DNA from: Deltaproteobacteria bacterium
GTDB lineage: Bacteria; Myxococcota_A; Polyangia; Polyangiales; JAFGIB01
Assembly (NCBI GenBank): GCA_016929805.1
Contig: JAFGIB010000112.1
Span: 1-32,890 of the forward strand
Reading direction: 5' to 3'
Length of the DNA: 32,890 bases
Shown: piece by piece, positions 7,693 to 15,580 of the stretch
Layout: each line of letters begins with the position of its first letter
Position numbering within the stretch: position 1 is the stretch's first letter
Translations under genes and position numbers: made by a program
The notes under the pieces: generated by a model
What the model was told of the DNA's origin: nothing
What the model saw: the letters and a program-made list of their open reading frames with translations, nothing else
Databases searched by the model: none

Positions 7693-9489
7693 GTGCCCAC
7701 CATCACGATAAATAATAAAGCAATTCAATTCGAGGAGGGCAAGACCATCCTCGAAGTCGCGCGAAGCGAGAAGATAGACATTCCTACCCTTTGTCACAAC
7801 GATGCGCTGGAACCCTACGGCGGCTGCCGGCTTTGCATCGTGGAAATCATGGCGGGAGGTCCGCGCGGACTGAAGACCTCGTGCACGCTCAAAGCAACCG
7901 ACGGGCTGGTGGTTGAGACCGACAACGAACGGGTACGCAAGTCGCGTCGCATGACGCTTGAGTTATTGCTGGCGCGCTGTCCGAACGTCCCGATCATACA
8001 AACGCTCGCGCGCGCGCACGGGGTTTCGAGCTCGCGTTTTAGCTTAGACAACGAAGACTGTATCCTCTGCGGCCAGTGTGTTCGCGTGTGTAAGGAACGC
8101 ATGGGCGTCGCGGCCATCGGCATTTTTAACCGGGGAGCGAAGAAGTACGTCGCAACGCCCTATCAGCAGCTATCCGAGGTCTGCCGCAGTTGCGGCGCCT
8201 GCGCCTCGGTATGCCCCACCGGTTGTATCGACTTTACCACGTTTAGCGAGAAGACCCCGGTCCCCCTGCTTTCGGAGTGGAACGTGGGCACACGTCGGCG
8301 TAAAGCCATCTCCATCGCCTTTGAGCAGGCGGTGCCGAAAACGCCCGTTATCGACAAGAACGCTTGCGTGCACCTCAACACGGGTGCTTGCGGCATCTGC
8401 GCCGATAGCTGCGTCGCCAAAGCGATCAACTTCGATCAGCAGGATGAAATCGAAAGCGTTAAGGTCGGCGCGATCATCCTGGCGACCGGATTCGACCCCA
8501 TGGACCCGACACCGCTCAAGGAATACGGTTACGGCGTCTATCCGAACGTATTCACCAATCTCGAATTCGAGCGGCTCAGCAACGCCACCGGGCCGACCGG
8601 CGGGAAGCTGCTGATGCGGGATGCGGACGACCGGCTTAAGTTCACTAGACCCCCTGAAAGCGTGGCGATTTTGCACTGCATCGGAAGCCGCGATCTAAAT
8701 TATCACGAGTATTGCAGCCGGACATGCTGTATGTACGCGCTGAAGTACGCGCATCTGCTCAAGGACAAGGTCGGCCATCAGGTACAGGTGTACAACTTCT
8801 ATATCGATATGCGCTGCTTCGGCAAGGGCTACGAAGAGTTCTATCGGCGTATCCAGAGCGAAGGCGTGCGTATGATCCGGGGTAAGGCCGTACGGGTCAC
8901 CGACCGCGCGCAGAGCGAGGAAGAGCAGGGTAAACTGGTCGTCATCGCGGAAGATACGCTCAGTCAATCGCTGCTGCGCGTTCCGGTCGAGATGGTGGTT
9001 TTATGTACCGCCATGGAACCGAGAAAGGACGCGGTAGATATCGCGCGCACCTTCGGCATCAGTATCGGCAGCGACGGTTTCTTTCTCGAGGAGCACCCCA
9101 AGCTCGAGCCGGTCTCGACCGCGACCGCGGGCGTATTTCTGGCGGGCGCCTGCCAGGGTCCCAAAGATATCCCCGATGCCGTGGCTCAGTCCAAGGCCGC
9201 CGCGAGTATGGCCCAGGCGTTGATTTCTCTAGGAGAGGTCGAGGTGCACCCGATGGTCTCTCATATCGATCCGGATATTTGCATCGGCTGCCGGGTTTGT
9301 ATCGGTCTGTGCGCCTACGGAGCTATTGAGTTCGACACGCGACGCGGGATTTCTGTTGTCAATGATGCGGTATGCAAGGGCTGTGGAAGTTGCGCCGGGT
9401 ATTGCCCGAGCGGAGCGGCTAAGATTGGACATTTTACCGATAAGCAGATCTTCGCCGAGGTTGAAGGTCTACTTGCTACAGGGAGCTGA
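7693..9489 (+). CDS. NuoG-like N-terminal part fused to HdrA C-terminal half
   Basis: The GTG at 7693 (598 residues) has GGAAGGA 6-7 nt upstream; an earlier GTG at 7642 overlaps the previous gene and lacks a site. Residues 1-185 resemble the front of NuoG, HydA and formate-dehydrogenase alpha chains: a plant-type [2Fe-2S] site (C34, C45, C48, C64) and two [4Fe-4S] sites (C123-C133, C164-C174). The His/Cys cluster usual between them is absent. From about 193 the sequence becomes HdrA: SEWNVGTRRRKAI, then C225-C240, then GAIILATGFDP, LHCIGSRD, CSRTCCMYALK, and the closing flavin motif. It ends with two [4Fe-4S] sites (CIGCRVCIGLC, CKGCGSCAGYC). It begins where the HdrA part of the 3159-4433 protein ends. 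The MvhD-like gene follows 2 nt later, and MvhD is known to dock on the HdrA C-terminus. Confidence 0.88.
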   Translation: MPTITINNKAIQFEEGKTILEVARSEKIDIPTLCHNDALEPYGGCRLCIVEIMAGGPRGLKTSCTLKATDGLVVETDNERVRKSRRMTLELLLARCPNVPIIQTLARAHGVSSSRFSLDNEDCILCGQCVRVCKERMGVAAIGIFNRGAKKYVATPYQQLSEVCRSCGACASVCPTGCIDFTTFSEKTPVPLLSEWNVGTRRRKAISIAFEQAVPKTPVIDKNACVHLNTGACGICADSCVAKAINFDQQDEIESVKVGAIILATGFDPMDPTPLKEYGYGVYPNVFTNLEFERLSNATGPTGGKLLMRDADDRLKFTRPPESVAILHCIGSRDLNYHEYCSRTCCMYALKYAHLLKDKVGHQVQVYNFYIDMRCFGKGYEEFYRRIQSEGVRMIRGKAVRVTDRAQSEEEQGKLVVIAEDTLSQSLLRVPVEMVVLCTAMEPRKDAVDIARTFGISIGSDGFFLEEHPKLEPVSTATAGVFLAGACQGPKDIPDAVAQSKAAASMAQALISLGEVEVHPMVSHIDPDICIGCRVCIGLCAYGAIEFDTRRGISVVNDAVCKGCGSCAGYCPSGAAKIGHFTDKQIFAEVEGLLATGS

Positions 9490-9491
9490 GA

Positions 9492-9920
9492 ATGGACGAA
9501 AACGCTTACGAACCAACGATCATCGCGTTTCTATGCAATTGGTGCACCTTTACAGCCGCCGATCTGGCCGGCACCTCGCGACTGACCTATCCCTCCAACG
9601 TTAAAATCGTGCGTATGATGTGCAGCGGCATGGTCGATCCGAAGTACGTGTTGAAGTCATTTCTGGAGGGCGCGGACGGCGTGCTCATCGGGGGCTGCTG
9701 GCCGGGTGATTGCCACTACATCAACGGCAACATGAAGGCCAGGCGCCGGGTCGCGTTGTTACACGAAGTGCTCGAGCGATTCGGCGTCGAAAAAGAGCGG
9801 CTTTGGTTGCGCTGGGTCGCGGCGTCCGAAGGCAATATGTTCGCGGAGACCGTGAAGGAAATGACCGAACAACTCAAGAAGATGGGGCCGCCGTCGACCA
9901 AACAAAGGGCGATCGCGTAG
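9492..9920 (+). CDS. MvhD-like [2Fe-2S] electron-transfer subunit
   Basis: The 142-residue protein has the MvhD/FrhD-type cysteine set: C15 and C18 (FLCNWC), C44 (MMCSG), and C69 and C74 (GGCWPGDC). In methanogens MvhD links a hydrogenase to HdrA; the bacterial relative BamF links Hdr-like subunits in benzoyl-CoA reductase complexes and may carry selenocysteine. All positions here are cysteine and no in-frame TGA is read through. The length is typical. GGAG precedes the ATG by 6 nt, and the gene starts 2 nt after the split-HdrA C-half gene, which fits the known contact between MvhD and the HdrA C-terminal ferredoxin domain. No hydrogenase large subunit is encoded nearby, so the electron source must be another subunit, most simply NuoF-GltD or the FrhB-like protein. 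Confidence 0.9.
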   Translation: MDENAYEPTIIAFLCNWCTFTAADLAGTSRLTYPSNVKIVRMMCSGMVDPKYVLKSFLEGADGVLIGGCWPGDCHYINGNMKARRRVALLHEVLERFGVEKERLWLRWVAASEGNMFAETVKEMTEQLKKMGPPSTKQRAIA

Positions 9921-9980
9921 CTAATAAGGCAGTCGTGAATAGAGAGATAAATTCATTGCATAAGTGAATCGAGGAGACCG

Positions 9981-11126
9981 ATGAGCAAGTTCGCAACGGT
10001 GAAGACAAACAATGGGATTAATAGATCTATTGCCGAGCTTTTTCGCCAGATGCTGGAGAAGCAGGTCATCAAGGCGGTGTTGATTCCGGCTAAACAGCCG
10101 AGCAGCCAAATGGTGATGCAGACTTTGATCACGAATCCCAACGCGCTCGATACCATCGATCCATTCGCGCCGGTATCCGCGGTCAGCTCGGCCAAATCGG
10201 CGGCGGCATTGACCAATAGATCCTCGGGAGAACCGATCGCCGCGGTCATGCGCAACTGCGAGATCCGCGCCTTTATAGAGCTGGTAAAGCTGCACCAAGG
10301 TAGCACCGATGATCTCATAGTCATCGGGACCGACTGCCTCGGACGTTACGAAAACCGAGAGTTTCTAAAATTAGCCGGAGAACAGAAAGAGTTGACGACG
10401 GCGTTTCTGGCTCAGGCCGCCGGCGATAAACGCTACGAAAAAGTAGTCGGAGCGGAGATCACGACGGCCTGTAAAAGCTGCCTTTATCCGATTCCAAAAC
10501 GCGCTGATGTCAATCTGTGCATCGTCGGCGCAAAACCTGGCGAGGCGATTTGGCTGGAGGCGCAGAGCGAAAAAGGCGAGGAGGCTCTCGGGGCGCTGGG
10601 GCTGGAGACCACGGACGAGGTGCCCGCCGGTCGACAAAAGGCCGTGGACAAACTGATCGCGGACAATAGCGCATTTCGCGAGAAAAATTTGGCGGCGTTT
10701 GCTAAAAAAACCGAAAACATCGATGGGCTTTCCGCGATTCTATCGAGCTGCATCAACTGCTACAACTGCCGGGTCGCTTGCCCCGTTTGTTACTGCCGCG
10801 AGTGCGTATTCGTAACCGATACCTTCCGTCACGACGGCGAGCAATATCTCAAATGGTCGGAGAAACGCGGGAAAATCAAGGTACCGACGGATACGGTATT
10901 CTACCATTTGACGCGCATGATTCATATGAGCACGCTGTGCGTGGGCTGCGGACAATGCTCGAGCGCGTGCCCCAACGACATCCCCTTATCGGAGTTATTC
11001 GCCACTGTCGCGGATCGAACGCAAAAGCGCTTCGAATATCTGCCGGGGCGCGACCTACAAGAAGGACAGCCGCTGGCGACGTTCCACACCGACGAGTTCA
11101 ACGATGTAACCGGGCAGGTTAAGTAG
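9981..11126 (+). CDS. FrhB/FdhB-like flavin iron-sulfur protein
   Basis: The 381-residue protein has the core of the coenzyme F420 hydrogenase/dehydrogenase beta family (RNCEIRA at 91-97 and IVIGTDCLG at 113-121). Next come a cysteine-rich segment (C257, C260, C263, C267, C270, C272, C275) and a [4Fe-4S] motif (C320, C323, C326, C330, followed by P). Family members such as FdhB and FrhB bind FAD and pass electrons between a soluble carrier and Fe-S clusters, and FdhB can dock on Hdr complexes. Whether this host makes F420 cannot be seen; bacterial relatives in Hdr loci often act without it. The gene lies 60 nt after the MvhD-like gene and 14 nt before double HdrA. GAGGAG precedes the ATG. Confidence 0.82.
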   Translation: MSKFATVKTNNGINRSIAELFRQMLEKQVIKAVLIPAKQPSSQMVMQTLITNPNALDTIDPFAPVSAVSSAKSAAALTNRSSGEPIAAVMRNCEIRAFIELVKLHQGSTDDLIVIGTDCLGRYENREFLKLAGEQKELTTAFLAQAAGDKRYEKVVGAEITTACKSCLYPIPKRADVNLCIVGAKPGEAIWLEAQSEKGEEALGALGLETTDEVPAGRQKAVDKLIADNSAFREKNLAAFAKKTENIDGLSAILSSCINCYNCRVACPVCYCRECVFVTDTFRHDGEQYLKWSEKRGKIKVPTDTVFYHLTRMIHMSTLCVGCGQCSSACPNDIPLSELFATVADRTQKRFEYLPGRDLQEGQPLATFHTDEFNDVTGQVK

Positions 11127-11140
11127 ACGAGGGTTTAACC

Positions 11141-14100
11141 ATGGAGACTACCGAGCAAAAAACCACGGAGGAACAGCCGACGGAAGAACCGATAGATGAT
11201 CCGACTATCGGAACGGTGTTGGTTGTAGGCGCGGGCATCGCTGGAATACGAGCGGCGCTCGATCTGGCGGAAACCGGATACCGGGTGGTATTGACCGATT
11301 CCTCCCCGGCCATCGGTGGGATCCTGTCTAAGCTCGACTATCAGTTTCCCAGTGACCATTGCGGGATGTGCAAGATGTTGCCCGTGGTCGGGCGAGAATA
11401 CGCCTCGCAGTACTGTATGCGTAAGAGCTTGCTCCACGACAATATCAAGATTCTACCCTTCACCGAGGTGACGCGCGTGGACGGACAGCCCGGAGCGTTC
11501 GAGGTCGAGCTGGTAAAGCGCGCGAGGCACGTGGACACCGAGGTGTGCATCGGCACCGGTTATTGCGCTGATGTCTGTCCCGTGGAGGTCCCGGATGCAT
11601 TCAATCAGGGGCTCACGAAGCGAAAAGCGGTGTTCCAACCCGTGCCGCATAATTTGCCCAATATGTATTTGATAGATATGCAGGCGTGCACCAGGTGCGG
11701 TGAATGCGTTAAGGTTTGTCCGGTAGACGCGATAAACCTGGAAGCGAGCGACGAAAGCCTCACGTTCACATTTGACTCGATCATCTTTGCCGTGGGGTGC
11801 GAGCTGTATAATCCCGCGAACACGATCGATCTCGGCGGCTACGGCATTTACCCGAACGTGGTTACCTCCCTGGAATTTGAAAGGATCTTAAGCGCTTCAG
11901 GCGGTTACGACGGAGAGGTGAGGCGACCTTCCGACGGCAAGCCGGTTTCGCGTATAGCCTGGCTTCAATGCGTGGGGTCGAGAAACCGTAAAGCCGGTCG
12001 CGACTATTGCTCTTCTATCTGTTGTATGTTTGCGCTAAAGGAAGCGGTGCTCGCGCACGAAAAAAGCTCCTCCCCGATCGAGACAACGATATTTTACATG
12101 GATATGCGAACTTTCGGTAAGGATTTCTACCGTTACCGCGAACGCGCGGAAGAGGAATACGGCGTCAAATTGGTCCGCTGTCGGGTTCACGACGTCGACG
12201 CCATGCCAGATGATTCCGTTATTGTTCGCTACTTGGATCCCAAGGACGGAAGCTGGCATCGCGAGACCTTTGACATCGTCGTTCTATCAACCGGTCAGGC
12301 GCCGCCCAAGGATAGAGAAAAGCTGGCGGAAATGCTCGGCATCGCGCCGTCTCAAATGGGCTTTTTCCCCACGCATGAGCTTGATAGGGTTAAAAGCGAG
12401 CGTGAGGGTGTATTCATGTGCGGGTCTCTTACCGGGCTTACCGATATCGGCGAGGCGATGACCAGCGGCAGCGCGGCCGCCTCGGAGGCGTCCAAGCTGA
12501 TGCGCTCGATGGGAAAGCGTCACAAAGAAGAGATCGCGTTTCCACCGGAACGTCAGACGGCGCGGGAGCTACCCAAGGTAACGGTGATTCTTTGTCGCTG
12601 GAACGAGGGAAAAATGCCTCCGGGAGTCGACATCGAAAAGATCAAGGAGCGCTTATCGCGGCGTTCGAGCGTCGGCGAGGTTCACGTGGTAGACACCGTT
12701 TGCCGCGGCCCGGGGTTCGAGCAGAGCAAGGCCATTCTCGAGCAGACCAAGGGCAATCGCGTCTTGTTCGGGGCGTGTCTTCCGTATGTCTACCGGCAGC
12801 GTCTGAAGCTGATAGCGCAAAAAGCCGGTTTCAATCCCGCGCTGGTCGAGGTCGAGGATATTCGCAGCGTGATCCAACGGCTTCGCAAGGAAGAGCCGTT
12901 CGACGCGCTTACACGACGGGTAGGACAGAACCTCGACGTGGCCGTGGAGCGGCTGAAAAATTCAGATGCGCTGCACGTCAAAAGCATTCCTATCTTACAA
13001 CAAGCCTTGATCGTCGGTGCAGGAGTCGCTGGAATGCGTTCGGCTCTTTCGCTGGCTGAACGGGGCGTTCAAGTTCATTTACTAGAGAAAAGCGGTGACT
13101 TGGGAGGTCTCGTGGCCGCCAAGCTGCGATACACCCTGGACGGTCTAGACCCTGTAAAGCTGGTATCGGATATCAAACAGAGGGTTTGGGAAAACAAACG
13201 CATCACCACACACACGAACGCCGAGATTTTAAAGAGCAGCGGAAGCCTCGGCCGGTTCGAAACCGTGATTAGAAATGGGGACAACGAACAGTTGGTAATT
13301 CTGCACGGCGCCACCATTATCGCAACCGGCGGCCGGGACGCCAAGACCGATCAATACGCTTACGGTCAAAGCGATCAGATCGTAACCCAGTCGGAGCTAG
13401 AGCAAGGTGTATCCTCGGGAAAGCTCGATGCAAAGAAATTGAATAACGTGGTTATGATCCAATGCGTGGGCTCGCGCGAAAAAGGCGCGCACGAATACTG
13501 CAGCCGTATCTGCTGCGCGGCCGCGCTAAAAAACTCTTTTAGGATTCTATCGGATAATCCGGAGGCTCGAATCGTGGTTTTGTACCGCGACATGATGACC
13601 TATGGATTCTCGGAGCAATACTATACAAAGGCTCGAGGACAGGGCGTTATGTTTACGAATTTCGATCTGGATCGAAAGCCGAGCGTGGTCGTCGATAACG
13701 GCAAGCCCGTTGTGCGTTACTTCGATCCGGTCGTGCGCGAGGAGTTTGAAACCGAGCCCGATCTTCTCGTGTTGAGCACGGGTATTGAAGCGGACCCCTC
13801 GAACCGGGCATTGGCGGAGATTTTCGGCGTTGCGCTCACGCCGGACGGCTTTTTTCAGGAAGCCGATTCAAAGTGGCGACCGGTGGATTTCCTCAAGGAG
13901 GGGATTTTTGTAGCTGGTTCGGCCCATTCGCCGCAAAAGCTGTCGGAGGTCATCACGCAAGCTGAAGCGGCCGCGCAGAGAGCTTTCACCTATCTATCGC
14001 GTGGCTCCGTGACTACCGCGCGAATCGTTTCGACCGTACACGATGCGATTTGTTCGCGCTGCCAACTCTGCGTTGAGGTCTGTCCTTACGGCGCGCGCAC

Positions 14101-14263
14101 GTACGAACCGATGGAAAAACGCATCGTCGTAGACGAGGCGGCTTGCCAGGGTTGTGGTCTGTGCGCCGCGGCCTGCCCTAACAGCGCTTCGGAGTTGCAA
14201 GGACTTCATGAAAAAAAGGCGATGGCGGCGATCGATGCTTATCTTCAAGAAATTTCACTATGA
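11141..14263 (+). CDS. Tandem double HdrA (two flavin modules in one chain)
   Basis: The 1040-residue protein contains two HdrA-type flavin modules. Module 1 (about 24-480) begins with VVGAGIAG and has HCGMC, a ferredoxin insert, CSSICCMFALK and the closing FAD motif. A thioredoxin-like HdrA N-domain segment (about 485-620, with CRW, VCRGPG and GACLP) leads into module 2 (about 633-960; IVGAGVAG, CSRICCAAALK), which lacks the ferredoxin insert. Two [4Fe-4S] sites end the chain (CSRCQLC, CQGCGLC). In the module 1 insert the first cluster motif reads CIGTGYCADVC (C136, T139, C142, C146), so threonine replaces the second cysteine; the second motif (CTRCGEC) is intact. HdrA flavins carry out electron bifurcation in known complexes. 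With the split HdrA encoded upstream, the operon specifies three HdrA equivalents. Confidence 0.9.
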   Translation: METTEQKTTEEQPTEEPIDDPTIGTVLVVGAGIAGIRAALDLAETGYRVVLTDSSPAIGGILSKLDYQFPSDHCGMCKMLPVVGREYASQYCMRKSLLHDNIKILPFTEVTRVDGQPGAFEVELVKRARHVDTEVCIGTGYCADVCPVEVPDAFNQGLTKRKAVFQPVPHNLPNMYLIDMQACTRCGECVKVCPVDAINLEASDESLTFTFDSIIFAVGCELYNPANTIDLGGYGIYPNVVTSLEFERILSASGGYDGEVRRPSDGKPVSRIAWLQCVGSRNRKAGRDYCSSICCMFALKEAVLAHEKSSSPIETTIFYMDMRTFGKDFYRYRERAEEEYGVKLVRCRVHDVDAMPDDSVIVRYLDPKDGSWHRETFDIVVLSTGQAPPKDREKLAEMLGIAPSQMGFFPTHELDRVKSEREGVFMCGSLTGLTDIGEAMTSGSAAASEASKLMRSMGKRHKEEIAFPPERQTARELPKVTVILCRWNEGKMPPGVDIEKIKERLSRRSSVGEVHVVDTVCRGPGFEQSKAILEQTKGNRVLFGACLPYVYRQRLKLIAQKAGFNPALVEVEDIRSVIQRLRKEEPFDALTRRVGQNLDVAVERLKNSDALHVKSIPILQQALIVGAGVAGMRSALSLAERGVQVHLLEKSGDLGGLVAAKLRYTLDGLDPVKLVSDIKQRVWENKRITTHTNAEILKSSGSLGRFETVIRNGDNEQLVILHGATIIATGGRDAKTDQYAYGQSDQIVTQSELEQGVSSGKLDAKKLNNVVMIQCVGSREKGAHEYCSRICCAAALKNSFRILSDNPEARIVVLYRDMMTYGFSEQYYTKARGQGVMFTNFDLDRKPSVVVDNGKPVVRYFDPVVREEFETEPDLLVLSTGIEADPSNRALAEIFGVALTPDGFFQEADSKWRPVDFLKEGIFVAGSAHSPQKLSEVITQAEAAAQRAFTYLSRGSVTTARIVSTVHDAICSRCQLCVEVCPYGARTYEPMEKRIVVDEAACQGCGLCAAACPNSASELQGLHEKKAMAAIDAYLQEISL

Positions 14264-14365
14264 TGAACCGTGGTTTTACGGCCGATAGACCATAACACTT
14301 GGGCTTAGATAGCTTTCATGTAGACAATATAAACCAGTACAACACCAAACAAAACAGGTAAAACT

Positions 14366-14938
14366 ATGGAATGGGCAGTCGAATTCGTTTCAACCATGAA
14401 TAAAGAAAACGCGAAGTTTATTCGCGAAACGCTGGACGCGAAAGCCCGGGCCGATACCGGACATCACACCGACGCGGCGCGCATTCTATGGGAGTTATTG
14501 GTACAGGTTCGTCATATCCGAGATCGGCATTGGGAGTGTATGACCATGGTACATATGGGTAAGGTCTATCGCTCGTTGCGTTGGCATATCGCGGTTCAAC
14601 TTTTGGAGGATGCGATTGAGCTGGCAAAGGAGATCGGATTTGATACCGCGAAAATGATGGCGTTGGTCGAGCTGGGCGAGATAAAATGCCAGTGGGGTCA
14701 ATTCGCCGAGTCTTTAGCGCTTTTTGAAGAGGCCTTTAAGTTGCTTCCGGAAGGGGACCTCGAGGCGCGCCGATCGGTGCTTTTAGACATGACCATTTCG
14801 TACGAAGGTCTGAACAACTTCAAGAAATGCGAAGAGCTGCTCAGCGAAGTTATCGAGATAGATAGACAAATTAAGTGTGAGGATATCCAGGAAGACCTGG
14901 ATCATCTCGAGCGAATACGAACGGTCGAGTCCCCATGA
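14366..14938 (+). CDS. TPR-repeat protein within the Hdr operon, function unknown
   Basis: This 190-residue, mostly helical protein has about four tetratricopeptide-like helix pairs (for example CMTMVHMGKVYRSLRW, MALVELGEIKCQWGQF, LLDMTISYEGLNNF). It has no signal peptide, membrane segment or cofactor motif. It lies between double hdrA and hdrCB on the same strand, after a 102-nt gap and before a 135-nt gap, so it may belong to the operon or be read from its own promoter. A scaffold or assembly role for the many-subunit Fe-S complex is a reasonable guess but is not shown. The ribosome site is weak (AGGT before the ATG); an ATG at 14396 is possible but has no better site. Confidence 0.75.
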   Translation: MEWAVEFVSTMNKENAKFIRETLDAKARADTGHHTDAARILWELLVQVRHIRDRHWECMTMVHMGKVYRSLRWHIAVQLLEDAIELAKEIGFDTAKMMALVELGEIKCQWGQFAESLALFEEAFKLLPEGDLEARRSVLLDMTISYEGLNNFKKCEELLSEVIEIDRQIKCEDIQEDLDHLERIRTVESP

Positions 14939-15073
14939 TTAGCGAGCGTCGGGCTGTAAAGAAACGAAGACTAAAAGAGCGATTCCGGCGGTGTGCGCGG
15001 GGTCGACAGATGGAGTGATATAAAGAGATAGACCTCGCGTTAACCCACGAGCCCCGGATTAGGGAGAACGATC

Positions 15074-15577
15074 ATGATCAACCTCGCGGAACTCAAGCAA
15101 GACCTTTACAAAGAGGTAACCGAACACAATGACATCCGGTACTGCTTCAACTGCAGTACATGTATTTCCGGTTGCCCCGCGTCGGAGGCGAATCCGCCGC
15201 TGCTCATTCGTAACCTGGTTCGCAAGGTATTGCTCGGCCAGGAGGACGCGCTGCTCGATGATGATTCGCCGTGGGCCTGCGTCACCTGCTCCAAGTGCGA
15301 GGAGATGTGTCCCATGGGGGTGAAACCGTTCGAGCTGTGTCTGGCGATTCGGCGCTGGCAGTGCCGGAACGACGAGACGCGAATTCCCCAGTCGCTTCCG
15401 GAGCTGTTCGAACGCGGTTATACACAGCCGGTGGAGAAAGCGCAGGCGCTGCGCGCGTCGGTAGGCCTGGGAGAGCTATCCTTGGTGGTTCACGATCCGG
15501 AACTATTAAAGCGGTTTCAAGCCATGTTGAAGGAAACTAAAATCGTCAAAGAAAACAGTTACATGTTCAAGGAATAG
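15074..15577 (+). CDS. hdrC: HdrC-like iron-sulfur subunit
   Basis: The 167-residue protein holds two [4Fe-4S] motifs, C24-C27-C30-C34 and C69-C72-C75-C79, in the arrangement and length usual for HdrC. HdrC wires HdrA to the catalytic HdrB. AGGGAGAACG precedes the ATG, and hdrB starts 3 nt after the stop, so the two are co-translated. The gap upstream (14939-15073) shows no clear promoter. Confidence 0.9.
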   Translation: MINLAELKQDLYKEVTEHNDIRYCFNCSTCISGCPASEANPPLLIRNLVRKVLLGQEDALLDDDSPWACVTCSKCEEMCPMGVKPFELCLAIRRWQCRNDETRIPQSLPELFERGYTQPVEKAQALRASVGLGELSLVVHDPELLKRFQAMLKETKIVKENSYMFKE

Positions 15578-15580
15578 AGA

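Noticed and set aside
6985..7797. 270-codon frame on the minus strand across the NuoF-GltD/NuoG junction
   Set aside because: It lies opposite clearly conserved coding sequence, is Ser/Ala/Arg-rich and matches no family; it is a shadow of high-GC codons.
4487..9489. Respiratory complex I (nuo) genes
   Set aside because: Only E/F/G-like parts occur, all fused to Hdr or GltD domains, and no membrane or quinone subunits are present.
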